A stretch of DNA of 64,000 nucleotides from Porticoccus sp002390525. Its GTDB lineage: Bacteria; Pseudomonadota; Gammaproteobacteria; Pseudomonadales; Porticoccaceae. The stretch is from assembly GCA_943846655.1 (NCBI GenBank), contig OX044352.1:806001-870000 (forward strand). Reading direction: 5' to 3'. A program made the position numbers and the translations under genes. Below, one piece after another: positions 36,987-46,290 of the stretch. Every line of letters begins with the position of its first letter. The first letter of the stretch is position 1. The notes under the pieces are model-generated. The model made no database searches, was not told the DNA's origin, and saw nothing but the letters and a program-made list of their open reading frames with translations.

Positions 36987-38201
36987 TTACTTCTTCTTTT
37001 TCTTTATAGTTTTGTTTTTTTTGGTTCCAGCTGCTTTACCTGAATTTTTAATCTTTTTTGGACCACAATATTGTGCCTTAAGGCCCTTCAGCACCCTTTT
37101 TTCAAATCGAATTTTTAGATATCGCTCAATACTAGACATTTGGTTCCAGTCATTAGCGGAAATTAAGGAGATTGCTTTACCTTTTTTTCCAGCCCTACCA
37201 GTTCTTCCAACACGATGAATATATTCATCTCCTGATGAAGCAACGTTAAAATTTAGCACTATCTCAACATCATTGATATCTAAACCACGAGCCGCCAAGT
37301 CAGTAGCTACCAAAATCTCTATGCTACCACTATGGAATTTGGCTATAACAGCCTTGCGGTCATTCTGGGGGATTTCTCCGTGAATAAAAGCGGAGCGGTG
37401 TTTTTTATACCTCAAAAAGTTACTCAGTTGCTCGCATTGAATTCGTGTTTTACAAAAAATAAATATTTTGTTTACTTTTTCTTCATTAATAAGAGCTGCT
37501 GTTAATTCTTCTTTATGTTTTTTATTGTCACATAAAATTATCTGTTGTGAAATTTGTGGAGGGCACTGCCTTGCTGAATCAATCTTTATCAATTTAGGGT
37601 CTTTAAACATTGTTTTGATTTGACTAAAACCTCTGTGATTCAACGTGGCAGAAAATAATAAGTTTTGCCTATTTTTATTGCAGCTTTTAGAGATCGCATG
37701 CATTTCATCAGCAAACCCCATATCGAGCATTCGATCTGCTTCGTCTAATATCAGTATTTCTAAATCATTAAAATCGGTTGTACCTTTTTCAATATGCTCC
37801 ACTAGCCTTCCTGGTGTGGCTATAATTATTTCAGGATTTTTCCTTAAAGTTGCGACCTGATGTTTAAATGCTTCACCACCAATAATTAGACCAGATTTAA
37901 TGTATGTAAAAGATGCTAGCTGTTTTAAGGAGGCTTGTGTCTGGATCGCAAGCTCACGAGTCGGCAAAAGAATCAAAGAACGTGTGCTAGATCTAGGAGC
38001 ATCTTTTTCTAACATAAAATGTAATGTGGGTAGCAAAAAAGTTGCAGTTTTTCCGCTACCTGTTTGCGCTGATACCATAATATCTTTACCTTCTTGTATC
38101 AGCGGGATGATCTTTTTTTGGACATCCGTTGCTTCAATCAACGAAAGTTTTTTGAGAGCTTTTAGTAGCTGTCTATGTATTTTAAGCGATTGAAAATTCA
38201 C
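36987..38201 (-). CDS. DEAD-box RNA helicase with Lys-rich tail
   Basis: A 404-aa RNA helicase with all core motifs: AQTGSGKTATF, PTRELAIQ, TPGRLVEH, DEADRMLDMGF, SATLN, ATDLAARGLD and HRVGRTGRAG. The last 30 residues are nearly all Lys, Gly and Ala (KAAGTKKNKTIKKKKK). It is shorter than RhlE-type helicases and may be closest to the SrmB/RhlE group; the exact branch needs a tree. Confidence 0.92.
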   Translation of the reverse strand: MNFQSLKIHRQLLKALKKLSLIEATDVQKKIIPLIQEGKDIMVSAQTGSGKTATFLLPTLHFMLEKDAPRSSTRSLILLPTRELAIQTQASLKQLASFTYIKSGLIIGGEAFKHQVATLRKNPEIIIATPGRLVEHIEKGTTDFNDLEILILDEADRMLDMGFADEMHAISKSCNKNRQNLLFSATLNHRGFSQIKTMFKDPKLIKIDSARQCPPQISQQIILCDNKKHKEELTAALINEEKVNKIFIFCKTRIQCEQLSNFLRYKKHRSAFIHGEIPQNDRKAVIAKFHSGSIEILVATDLAARGLDINDVEIVLNFNVASSGDEYIHRVGRTGRAGKKGKAISLISANDWNQMSSIERYLKIRFEKRVLKGLKAQYCGPKKIKNSGKAAGTKKNKTIKKKKK

Positions 38202-38268
38202 TAATTAATTCACCTGATTAGAAATATTAATTCTTACCTTTATTGAACAACTCTTATGTAGTTTGCCT

Positions 38269-41200
38269 TTATTTTTTATAATATTTCTTGAAGGATAAAA
38301 GGATTTTATAAGCATACTCTTTAGCTACAGATAACTTTCCCCAAATTTCCTCACCAAGTATGAGCAAGCATGGGGTTAACATAAGAGTTAATAGAGTGGC
38401 AAATGTTAAACCTCCAGCAATTGCGCTAGCAAGCTGCGTCCACCATTGCGTCGATGGAGCTCCAAAACTTATACTTCGATTAAAGAGATCTATATTCATT
38501 GCTAGCACCATTGGCATTAACCCCAATATAGTCGTAAAAGCAGTAAGAAAAACTGGTCGAAGCCTTCTCTTTCCAGTTTCAAGTGCTGCATCATACGGGT
38601 CAAGACCATTTTTTTTCATTCGATTGTAAGTGTCTATTAGCACGATATTGTTGTTTACAACTATCCCCGCTAACGCGATGATACCGAGCCCAACCATAAC
38701 TATCCCAAATGGTTGGGCTGTGATCAAAAGACCTAAAAGTACACCTGTAGTAGAAAAAACTATTGCAGATAGAACTATTAATGATTGAAAAATACTATTA
38801 AATTGTGTCACTAAGATTAGGGTCATCAATAATAATGCAGTTAGAAAAGCACCTAGCAAGAATTGCATAGCCTGACGTTTTTCTTTATCTTCCCCTTTAA
38901 ATTTTATGAATACTTGTGAGCCAGAAGCCATTGGTTTAAGTAATTTTATTAGCTCCTTTAGTTGCGTATCCGGCAAAACTCCTTCAGCAACATCTGCTTT
39001 TAAAGTATTTGTCCTTCTTGAGTCCACTCTTGCTATCAAGCCACTTTTAGAGGCAGGCTCAATAGTTATAAAGTTTTTAACTGGTATCATTCCTACATTA
39101 GTTGAGATACGTAATTCGTTCAATTGATCTAAATGACGATTATCGATAGGAAACCTAACTATAACGTCAACTTCATCATCATTATCGTCTGGACGATAAT
39201 CAGTTACTTTTATACCTGATGCAATTAGCTTTATTGATTGTCCTAGTAAAGCTATATCGGCTCCATAACGAGCAGCCAGAGCTCTATCAACAGTTATTTG
39301 CCACTCAATACCAGGTAAGGGTAGATCATCCTCAATGCCTATGTAGCCGCCTTGATTAATCATTATTTCTCGAACTCTTTTTATAGCTGGAGGAACCAAA
39401 GAAAAGTCATAAGAACTGAACTCAAGTTGAATAGGTTTGCCTGAAGCTGGTCCATCTTTCGACTTTATAAATTCAACTTTAATCCCTGGAATATCTGAAG
39501 TTAGCCGTTTCATTTCATTGAATATTTCTGTGACAGGGCGCCTTTTATCCCAATCAATAAACTCTAACTGAATTGAGCCAATTAGATCTGCACTGTTGTT
39601 ACTTCGGTTTACTCTATTGAATGATTTTGCATATATTGACCGAAGTTCACTCATTCCCTCTATCCGACTCTCAACTTTTTTTACGATCTCATCTTTTTCA
39701 TATATTGATAAATCGCCTCTCGCTTGAATTTGTATTAATCCGAATTCAGGCTCTATATTAGGAAAAAATTCAAGACCCTTATTTAAAAAACTATATAAAA
39801 TAAAGACACTTACCATGATCAAAAAAGAAATTCCGAGTGTTTTACCGGGCATCATCAAAAGCTTTCTTAAGAGCCTAGTGTATTTTTCTGTTATAGGGCC
39901 TTCAGTTGTTTTTATTGCAGGAGTTGTATTTTTATTAAGGACTTTACCCAATATAGGTAAAAAAATTAACGCCATAGATAAAGATGCTGACAGAGCGATT
40001 ATTACTGTAATTGGCAGGAATTTCATGAATTCTCCAACCATACCCGGCCAAACAAGTAGGGGCATAAAAACAGCGAGCGTTGTTATTGTCGAGGTTGTTA
40101 TTGGCCATGCCATGCGTTTAGCAGCTGATAAATATGCATCATAAGGAGCCATTCCTTCACTCATTCGCCTATCAGCAAGCTCTATTACGATAATAGCTCC
40201 ATCAACTAACATGCCTACAACAAGAATTAAACTAAAAAGAACAACAATGTTTAGGGTATAACCTAGCGAATTCAACACAAGTATTGCAGCAAGAAATGAA
40301 CTAGGTATTGCTAAGCCAACTAGCAGGGCTGACTTGAAGCCCAAAGCCGCTATCATCACAATAGAAACAAGAATAATTGCTGAAAGTATATTATTTTGGA
40401 GATCGTTCAGCATTCTTCTAATTTTATTTGATTTATCTTGCATATAGGTAATTTCTAGAGAGGCTGGTAGTAAGTAGCGCTCATCCTCTATAAGCTTTTT
40501 AACATCATTAACGGTTTCAATTATATTAGCTCCAACTCTTTTTTTGATTTCAAGAGTTACAGCGAGCTCTCCTTCAACACGTGCAAAACCCTGAGGATCT
40601 TTATAGCTTTTTTTGACAGTAGCAACATCACCGAATGTAACAACACGATCCTCCACAACCTTGACTGGTAAATTCAAAGCATCATCTAGATTTTCGATCA
40701 CTCCTGGTACTTTAAGTACAAGTCGACCAGCTCCAGAATCTATAGCTCCCGCTGCAACTAATAAATTGTTGTTCCGTATAAAAGAAAAAAGCTCATCATA
40801 TTTAACCTCATAAGTATCCATTACCGCTGGATCAACTAATATCTCAAGAATTGACTCTCTATCACCTCCTATTTTCGCTTCTAGCACCCCAGGTAAAGAT
40901 TCAATTCTGTCTTGCATCGACCTAGCAATCTTAACTAGAGTCCTCTCAGGAACTGCACCCGAGAGTGATACGGTTAATACTGGAAATAAGGCTACATTTA
41001 TTTCGATTACTTTTGGCTCATCGGTATCATCTGGAAGCCTAGTCTTAGCTGTATCTACTTTTTCTCGAACATCTGATTTTGCTTTTTTGCTATCAAAGCC
41101 TGCATTAAACTCAAGTTGAACCGAAGCATAACCCTCTCCAGAGTTACTGCGCATTTCTTTTAGTCCAACTATTGACTGTAATTCCTTCTCCATTGGCTTG

Positions 41201-41391
41201 ACAAGCAACCTCTCAGCATCCTCAGGGGATATGCCTTCATGCCTCATAGAAACATAGATAAAAGGAATAGCAATATCTGGTTCGGCTTCTTTAGGTATAT
41301 CCTGATATGCAATAGCACCAAAAATTAATACAAAGAGTAGTGTTAAGAGCACCGTTCTACTTCGCGAAAAAGATAAATCGATAATTGTCAT
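38269..41391 (-). CDS. RND-family efflux transporter, inner-membrane pump
   Basis: A 1040-aa resistance-nodulation-division pump with twelve membrane helices and two large periplasmic loops. The N-terminal end MTIIDLSFSRSRTVLLTLLFVLIFGAIAY, the AEPDIAIPFIYVSMRHEGISPEDAERLL segment and the GMLVDGAIIVIELADR proton-relay aspartate region (near residue 400) are characteristic. It sits 13 bp downstream of its adaptor gene. No outer-membrane channel gene is adjacent. Substrate unknown; it is of the AcrB-like multidrug type, not the heavy-metal type. Confidence 0.95.
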   Translation of the reverse strand: MTIIDLSFSRSRTVLLTLLFVLIFGAIAYQDIPKEAEPDIAIPFIYVSMRHEGISPEDAERLLVKPMEKELQSIVGLKEMRSNSGEGYASVQLEFNAGFDSKKAKSDVREKVDTAKTRLPDDTDEPKVIEINVALFPVLTVSLSGAVPERTLVKIARSMQDRIESLPGVLEAKIGGDRESILEILVDPAVMDTYEVKYDELFSFIRNNNLLVAAGAIDSGAGRLVLKVPGVIENLDDALNLPVKVVEDRVVTFGDVATVKKSYKDPQGFARVEGELAVTLEIKKRVGANIIETVNDVKKLIEDERYLLPASLEITYMQDKSNKIRRMLNDLQNNILSAIILVSIVMIAALGFKSALLVGLAIPSSFLAAILVLNSLGYTLNIVVLFSLILVVGMLVDGAIIVIELADRRMSEGMAPYDAYLSAAKRMAWPITTSTITTLAVFMPLLVWPGMVGEFMKFLPITVIIALSASLSMALIFLPILGKVLNKNTTPAIKTTEGPITEKYTRLLRKLLMMPGKTLGISFLIMVSVFILYSFLNKGLEFFPNIEPEFGLIQIQARGDLSIYEKDEIVKKVESRIEGMSELRSIYAKSFNRVNRSNNSADLIGSIQLEFIDWDKRRPVTEIFNEMKRLTSDIPGIKVEFIKSKDGPASGKPIQLEFSSYDFSLVPPAIKRVREIMINQGGYIGIEDDLPLPGIEWQITVDRALAARYGADIALLGQSIKLIASGIKVTDYRPDDNDDEVDVIVRFPIDNRHLDQLNELRISTNVGMIPVKNFITIEPASKSGLIARVDSRRTNTLKADVAEGVLPDTQLKELIKLLKPMASGSQVFIKFKGEDKEKRQAMQFLLGAFLTALLLMTLILVTQFNSIFQSLIVLSAIVFSTTGVLLGLLITAQPFGIVMVGLGIIALAGIVVNNNIVLIDTYNRMKKNGLDPYDAALETGKRRLRPVFLTAFTTILGLMPMVLAMNIDLFNRSISFGAPSTQWWTQLASAIAGGLTFATLLTLMLTPCLLILGEEIWGKLSVAKEYAYKILLSFKKYYKK

Positions 41392-41404
41392 TAGACAAAA
41401 GGCC

Positions 41405-42505
41405 TCAGGATGAGGGAATCTGTTTTACAGATTCCCCTTCTTCAACAAAACCATTGCCTTGGGTGATGACTTTAATTTTATCGGGTAATCCCGTTACCCA
41501 GACCCCATTGTTTTTAGTGCGTAGAATTTCAATTTTATGGAAGTTAACAATATTTTCTTTAGTGACAGATTTGATTCCAATGTTACCTTCCATATCTAGT
41601 GAAAGAGTTGCTGGGGAGACAAAGTGGGCGGTTACAGATCCTGTGATTATTTCAATTTTAGCGCTTGCACCAGATTTTATTCCTTCTTGAGGATTATTTA
41701 GTTGAGCCTCAACTCTGTAGCTGTGGGTTTTTGAATCGCCAGACTTTGCGATATAAGTTAGGGTTGCATCCGATTTCTTACCATTCAGCAAAAAAACGTT
41801 TACTTTTTGACCAAGCTGAATTCTCTGAATGTTTTGTTGGGAGACATAGCCTGTAGCTTTTAGGCTTGACTCGTCCAAAAGAACAGCTAAAGGCTCTCCT
41901 TTTTCGACATAACTGCCTACCTCTACAATCTTTTCTTCTAGTATTCCGCTAAATGGGGCCTTTATTAATATATTTCCACGCTCCATAGCTATCTTCTTAA
42001 TATTTGATCTCAAGATAGATAATTCTTTCTGGGCCTCTATTAATTTAATTGGTTTGGATTGATCACCTGGCGCCAGGCTCTCAAGCTGCATTATCTTTTC
42101 TAACTTTTTAGAGATTTTTGCTTTAGCGATAAAAAACTGTGCTGAACGATCAACATTGGCAAGTCTGAATATAAGATCTCCATCCGATACAAAAACACCT
42201 TCATTTTCAGGGGTCTCTAACACATGGGCTGCTGTATGTGATTTAATTTCTATTTTCCTAAACGGCTCAACTTCACCCTGTATGGTAATTGTATCTTTAG
42301 CTTCTTCTGATATTATATCCGTGACCTCTACAGTCATTTTTTGGTTAAATGAACTTTTACCTGTTAAATCAGTACTTTTTTCACTAAAAAATATTCCACT
42401 GAACATCCACACTAATACTACTAAACTTATGATAAAGGGTAATTGATTAGACTTCTTCAAAATGGTTTTTTTTAAGTAGGCCATTAATTTTTCTTTATTA
42501 ATCAT
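41405..42505 (-). CDS. RND periplasmic adaptor subunit (membrane fusion protein)
   Basis: About 366 aa: an N-terminal membrane anchor (LPFIISLVVLVWMFSGIFF), then the lipoyl/barrel-sandwich halves (EVEPFRKIEIKSHTAAHV and LIKAPFSGILEEKIVEVGSYVEKGEPL) around a short helical hairpin, and the beta-barrel domain. It links the RND pump to an outer-membrane channel. GTG at 42514 and ATG at 42484 are alternative starts. First gene of the two-gene efflux operon. Confidence 0.9.
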   Translation of the reverse strand: MINKEKLMAYLKKTILKKSNQLPFIISLVVLVWMFSGIFFSEKSTDLTGKSSFNQKMTVEVTDIISEEAKDTITIQGEVEPFRKIEIKSHTAAHVLETPENEGVFVSDGDLIFRLANVDRSAQFFIAKAKISKKLEKIMQLESLAPGDQSKPIKLIEAQKELSILRSNIKKIAMERGNILIKAPFSGILEEKIVEVGSYVEKGEPLAVLLDESSLKATGYVSQQNIQRIQLGQKVNVFLLNGKKSDATLTYIAKSGDSKTHSYRVEAQLNNPQEGIKSGASAKIEIITGSVTAHFVSPATLSLDMEGNIGIKSVTKENIVNFHKIEILRTKNNGVWVTGLPDKIKVITQGNGFVEEGESVKQIPSS

Positions 42506-42732
42506 TACGAACACTGTCCATTTTTTTGTAGAAATTTAAATATTTAGAAGACTTCAAGGCTATATTATCTTACATTTAAGTAAACAGCTGAAATTATTTT
42601 ATTTTTTCTATCAATACGGCTCTGCTGTAAATTAAAAATTAATGTCATTGTATAAAAATATTTAGTGAATATTCATTAAAGTGTCATAATTAAAATTTTA
42701 CAATTAATTTATAAAACGTTTACTGGAAAATT

Positions 42733-43134
42733 ATGTTATTTCGAACTAGAAAAATGATCAGTGCTAAAGATTTAAATTCGAACGGAACTCTTTTCGGAGG
42801 TAGAGTTTTAGCATGGATAGATGAAGAGGCATTCATATTTGCGACCTGTCAAATCGGATCTGAAAAATTAGTAACTAAAATGATTTCTAAGGTTGAGTTT
42901 GTTTCTACAGCAAGAATTGGAGATATCATAGAAATAGGCACAGAATTAATTAGCCTTGGGACTACTTCGCTGACCCTCTCTTGCGTTGTTAGAAACAAAA
43001 AAACAACAAATATCATCACTCAGGTTTCTGATTTAGTTTTCGTGCATGTTGATTCAAATGGTACACCGAAGCCACATGGAATCACTGAGCCAACCAAAGA
43101 TATCGTATCAGAGTTAAAAAGTAACCATAGCTAA
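42733..43134 (+). CDS. Acyl-CoA thioesterase (YciA/hotdog fold)
   Basis: A 133-aa single-hotdog thioesterase that hydrolyses acyl-CoA. The motif MISAKDLNSNGTLFGGRVLAWIDEEAF carries the catalytic Asn/Asp positions, and the RIGDIIEIGTELISLGTTSLTLS strand set is typical. It stands alone, convergent with hisA. Confidence 0.9.
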   Translation: MLFRTRKMISAKDLNSNGTLFGGRVLAWIDEEAFIFATCQIGSEKLVTKMISKVEFVSTARIGDIIEIGTELISLGTTSLTLSCVVRNKKTTNIITQVSDLVFVHVDSNGTPKPHGITEPTKDIVSELKSNHS

Positions 43135-43154
43135 CATCAAAATTTATATACTAA

Positions 43155-43895
43155 TTATTTTTTTGATTGTTCGTCACAAATTTTTTGAGCATCGCTGATG
43201 TCTAATGTACCCTCATAAATCGCTCTTCCAGTTATAGCACCAAATATACTCGTTTCTGGAGTATTATTAAGAGCTAAAATATCATCCATATTAGTGATGC
43301 CTCCGGATGCAATAACTGGAATAAGAGAGGCTTTTGCCATTTTGACGGTAGATTCAACATTGACACCCTGCATCATTCCATCGCGATCAATATCGGTATA
43401 AATAATAGCGCTCACACCATCATGTTCAAATTTTTTGGCTAAGTCAGTAGCTTTTACCTCAGAAATTTCAGCCCAGCCATCAGTTGCAACCAAACCTTTT
43501 TTTGCATCAATACCGACAATAACATGGCCAGGGAATTGCCTACACATCTCTGTGACAAAACTTGGATCTTTTACAGCTTTAGTGCCAATTATAACGTATT
43601 CGACACCGGCATTAAGGTAGGCTTCAATAGTAGTAGCATTACGGATTCCGCCACCAATTTGAATAGGTACTTGAGGATAACTTTTCGCAATTTCTGTAAT
43701 TGCCTCACTATTTACTGGATTTCCTGCAAAGGCTCCGTTCAAGTCAACTAGGTGCAAACGCCTTGCACCTGCTGCAATCCAGCGACCAGCCATTTTAAGC
43801 GGACTACCGTTAAAAATAGTCGAATCGCCCATACGGCCTTGTCTAAGGCGAACACATTTCCCATCTTTTAGATCAATTGCGGGTATTATTAACAA
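43155..43895 (-). CDS. hisA: Phosphoribosylformimino-AICAR-P isomerase HisA
   Basis: HisA converts ProFAR to PRFAR in histidine synthesis. The 246-aa TIM barrel has MLIIPAIDLKDGKCVRL at the start (catalytic Asp8), VDLNGAFAGNPVN, the phosphate loops IGGGIRN and IASGGITN, and the second catalytic Asp in YTDIDRDGMM. It follows hisH; no hisF is found next to it, unlike in Pseudomonas. Confidence 0.97.
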   Translation of the reverse strand: MLIIPAIDLKDGKCVRLRQGRMGDSTIFNGSPLKMAGRWIAAGARRLHLVDLNGAFAGNPVNSEAITEIAKSYPQVPIQIGGGIRNATTIEAYLNAGVEYVIIGTKAVKDPSFVTEMCRQFPGHVIVGIDAKKGLVATDGWAEISEVKATDLAKKFEHDGVSAIIYTDIDRDGMMQGVNVESTVKMAKASLIPVIASGGITNMDDILALNNTPETSIFGAITGRAIYEGTLDISDAQKICDEQSKK

Positions 43896-43925
43896 AAAAT
43901 TTTCCTATTAGTCAGCTTATTAGGA

Positions 43926-44579
43926 TCAGGATCCATCCCATCTTATAAAATTTTCAAGTAATTGCAGCCCAGCTGAATGACTCTTTTCAGGATGAAATTG
44001 TACTGCAAATAAATTCCTTATTGCTAATGCTGAAGCAAAGTTAATTGAATAGTCAGTATTTCCAATTATAGTTTTAATCGAGGAGTTAGCGGCGAAATAA
44101 CTATGCACAAAATAAAAATGCGCATTTTGATCTATCGCATACCACATTGGGTGATCAACTGCTTGATGAACTTGATTCCAACCCATATGAGGGACTTTAA
44201 GCCTCTCACTAGTCTCATTTTTTATCTTATGGCCAAAAAATTTAGCATTACCTTGAAAAACACCCAAACAGTCAATCCCATTGTTTTCTTCACTACTCTG
44301 TAGTAGCGCCTGCATCCCCAAACAAATACCAAGAACTGGTTTTTCAGTGATAGCTTCTATTATGAGCTTGTCAAACCCTAAACTTTTAAGATTAGACATG
44401 CAGTCCTTCATGCCACCAACCCCTGGAAAAACTAGTCGATCTGCATCAATTATTTCATTTTGATCTTGCGTGATTATAACTTTAGCTTTTGGGGCAACCC
44501 TCTCTAAAGCTTTAGAGACAGAATGTAAATTGCCCATTCCATAATCTAGCACCGCAATTAGTTGGTCATATCGGCTCAT
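43926..44579 (-). CDS. hisH: Imidazole glycerol phosphate synthase subunit HisH
   Basis: The 217-aa glutaminase subunit supplies ammonia to HisF. The catalytic Cys is in LGICLGMQAL near residue 85, and the His-Glu pair in VQFHPEKS near 195. The start MSRYDQLIAVLDYGMGNLHSVSKALE is typical. It precedes hisA by 30 bp but is separated from hisB by about 770 bp of inserted material. Confidence 0.97.
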   Translation of the reverse strand: MSRYDQLIAVLDYGMGNLHSVSKALERVAPKAKVIITQDQNEIIDADRLVFPGVGGMKDCMSNLKSLGFDKLIIEAITEKPVLGICLGMQALLQSSEENNGIDCLGVFQGNAKFFGHKIKNETSERLKVPHMGWNQVHQAVDHPMWYAIDQNAHFYFVHSYFAANSSIKTIIGNTDYSINFASALAIRNLFAVQFHPEKSHSAGLQLLENFIRWDGS

Positions 44580-44644
44580 AAGCCACGTTTTTCCTAGTTT
44601 TGAACTATTTTATTTATGGTGTATAACCGTGTTTTAGCCACAGA

Positions 44645-44687
44645 TTTAGCCACAGATTATGAAATTACCACCTTATGTTTCAATAAA
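44645..44687. repeat. Direct repeat, copy 1 (43 bp) in the his cluster
   Basis: The unit begins TTTAGCCACAGATTATGAAA and ends TGTTTCAATAAA. It matches copy 2 at 44820-44862 over 43 positions with one mismatch (CCTTATG here, CCCTATG there). A further partial copy of about 15 bases (TTTTAGCCACAGAT) abuts it at 44632-44646. Confidence 0.9.
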
Positions 44688-44913
44688 AAACAAAACTACC
44701 TACAGATATTCTAGAGTTTATCCTATAAAAATTAGACGAAGATTATCACAATGCCCTGTCAAATACGATAGAACTCTACAGCTGAAAGTAGGGTGCAGTG
44801 AAGCTGAGCTGAACAAAGCTTTAGCCACAGATTATGAAATTACCACCCTATGTTTCAATAAATTTTTTTTGATTATTATAAAGATTACCCCACCAAAGTT
44901 AGAAGCAGGCTAG
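44659..44913 (+). pseudogene. Fragment resembling the N-terminus of a tyrosine recombinase/integrase
   Basis: An 84-codon open frame starting inside repeat copy 1. The first 60 residues (MKLPPYVSIKNKTTYRYSRV, PIKIRRRL, LKVGCSEAELNKALATDYE) resemble the N-terminal arm of phage-type integrases, where YRYRR-like and SEAE-like segments occur; the rest of such a gene is absent. The second repeat copy codes for part of it, then the frame becomes AT-rich nonsense. The similarity is from memory and weak; it could be a chance open frame in a 358-bp gap that otherwise holds only the repeats. Confidence 0.3.
44820..44862. repeat. Direct repeat, copy 2 (43 bp) in the his cluster
   Basis: It differs from copy 1 (44645-44687) at one base, and lies 175 bp downstream of it in the same orientation. 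The pair brackets the integrase-like fragment and lies between hisH and the adhesin-E-like gene. Confidence 0.9.
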
Positions 44914-44936
44914 TAATTAGGTTTAGTTAAAATCTA

Positions 44937-45335
44937 CTACATCTCGCTGCAGACTGCTTTTAGAATCGCTTCTGATGATGAGTTAGGTTGAGGATATTCC
45001 CACTCTTGATTTTTAGGACTATAATTATTTTGTCTATCCTCAGATCCAAGTCCCATAGATTGTTTGTAATTTTTAAAACTCAAATCCTGATAGCGCATTA
45101 ACATACAGTCAACTTTTTTATGAGTTTTTCCAGACAAATGACCGTGCATACATGCTTCTGGGCTATCAGACAGAGCCCAAAAATAGGAATGTCCACCTTG
45201 TTTTTTAATACTCTCAAAATCCACATAATAGACAGTTCCATCATCAATTTTAGCCACTTTGGTCCATTCGCTAAAAGAAGGTGATGAAAGGATTAATGCG
45301 AGCAATAGTGAACATATTGTAATTAGAATTTTCAT
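44937..45335 (-). CDS. Secreted surface-adhesin-E-like protein
   Basis: A 132-aa protein with a signal peptide (ILITICSLLLALILSSPSFS) and a mature part beginning EWTKVAKIDDGTVYYVDFES, followed by GGHSYFWALSDSP and two or three cysteines (EACMHGHL, KKVDCMLMRYQ, LKAVCSEM). The W-x-Y-x-D plus WxLxD pattern is that of the adhesin-E-like family of small periplasmic or surface proteins; binding activity here is unproven. It is inserted between hisB and hisH, ten bases downstream of hisB. Confidence 0.72.
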   Translation of the reverse strand: MKILITICSLLLALILSSPSFSEWTKVAKIDDGTVYYVDFESIKKQGGHSYFWALSDSPEACMHGHLSGKTHKKVDCMLMRYQDLSFKNYKQSMGLGSEDRQNNYSPKNQEWEYPQPNSSSEAILKAVCSEM

Positions 45336-45345
45336 TGTTTAATTT

Positions 45346-45939
45346 CTATAAAGTTCCTTTTGTTGATGGCATTACACCTAGCATTCTAGGATCAAGCTCT
45401 ACAGCCATTCTTAGAGCTCGTCCAAAGGCTTTAAATATAGTTTCAATCTGGTGATGGGTGTTGCTCCCTCGAATATTATCGATATGAAGTGAAATACCTG
45501 CATGGTTAACAAAACCCTGAAAAAATTCATAAGTTAAATCTACATCAAAATCCCCAACCCTAGGACGACAAAAATCTACAAACATTTCTAGACCCGGTCT
45601 CCCAGAAAAGTCTACTACGACTCTTGATAAAGCTTCATCTAACGGAACATAGGCATGCCCATAACGACGAATACCTTTTTTATCACCTAATGCATCCTTG
45701 AACGCTTGCCCGATAGTGATTCCAACATCCTCAACGGTATGATGGTCATCAATTTCAGTATCACCGTTTGCCTTAACAGAAATATCAATTAAACCGTGTC
45801 GTGAAATTTGATCTAGCATGTGGTCCAAAAAGGGAACTCCTGTTTCAAAATCAGCTATACCTGTTCCATCAAGATTGACTTCAACAGTAATTTGAGTTTC
45901 GAGGGTATCACGACTTACTTTGGCCATCCGTTCTATCAT
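45346..45939 (-). CDS. hisB: Imidazoleglycerol-phosphate dehydratase
   Basis: A 197-aa monofunctional HisB, without the phosphatase domain of the E. coli fusion. The metal-binding FLDHMLDQISRHGLIDI, IDDHHTVEDVGITIGQAF and the C-terminal NTHHQIETIFKAFGRALRMA are complete. In Pseudomonas it is followed directly by hisH; here about 770 bp intervene. Confidence 0.97.
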   Translation of the reverse strand: MIERMAKVSRDTLETQITVEVNLDGTGIADFETGVPFLDHMLDQISRHGLIDISVKANGDTEIDDHHTVEDVGITIGQAFKDALGDKKGIRRYGHAYVPLDEALSRVVVDFSGRPGLEMFVDFCRPRVGDFDVDLTYEFFQGFVNHAGISLHIDNIRGSNTHHQIETIFKAFGRALRMAVELDPRMLGVMPSTKGTL

Positions 45940-46290
45940 AGGTTTTTCTCCAAACGCTGAGTCTTATGTGGTATTGGGTAGCCTTAAAAATTTGGCTTAC
46001 TAATATGAATAATACCTTAAAAAATTATGATCACACATACAGATCATTAAGTCAGCTATTTTATAGCGTTAGCTGCTTACCCCTTCCATAAGCAGAGGGT
46101 TGATTTCCACACATTTAAGTAACAAAAACTTATATATAACCACAATTTTTTTTTTGATAAAAACACTAAATATTTATGTAAAGTTAAATAAAATCATTCA
46201 TTGAAATTAAAAATCAGATTATATTAATCTTTATAAGGTTAGTTTTTTGTGTTAACTAGAAGATAACAATTTATTTAAGGGGTATATATA
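45940..46290. other. 351-bp intergenic region between hisB and AsmA
   Basis: No coding frame is supportable. It must hold divergent promoters for hisB and the AsmA gene. Two overlapping inverted repeats are visible: CAGCTA/TAGCTG (about 46053-46075) and CTGCTTA (46073-46079) with TAAGCAG (46089-46095) around a 9-nt loop. No T-run follows, so they are not clear terminators. Confidence 0.5.

Noticed and set aside
44632..44862. CRISPR-like array from the repeated 43-bp unit
   Set aside because: Only two full copies and one fragment, with a coding-like 132-bp spacer and no cas genes nearby.
46053..46095. Terminator upstream of the AsmA gene
   Set aside because: The inverted repeats have no T-run on either strand and lie in a divergent promoter region.
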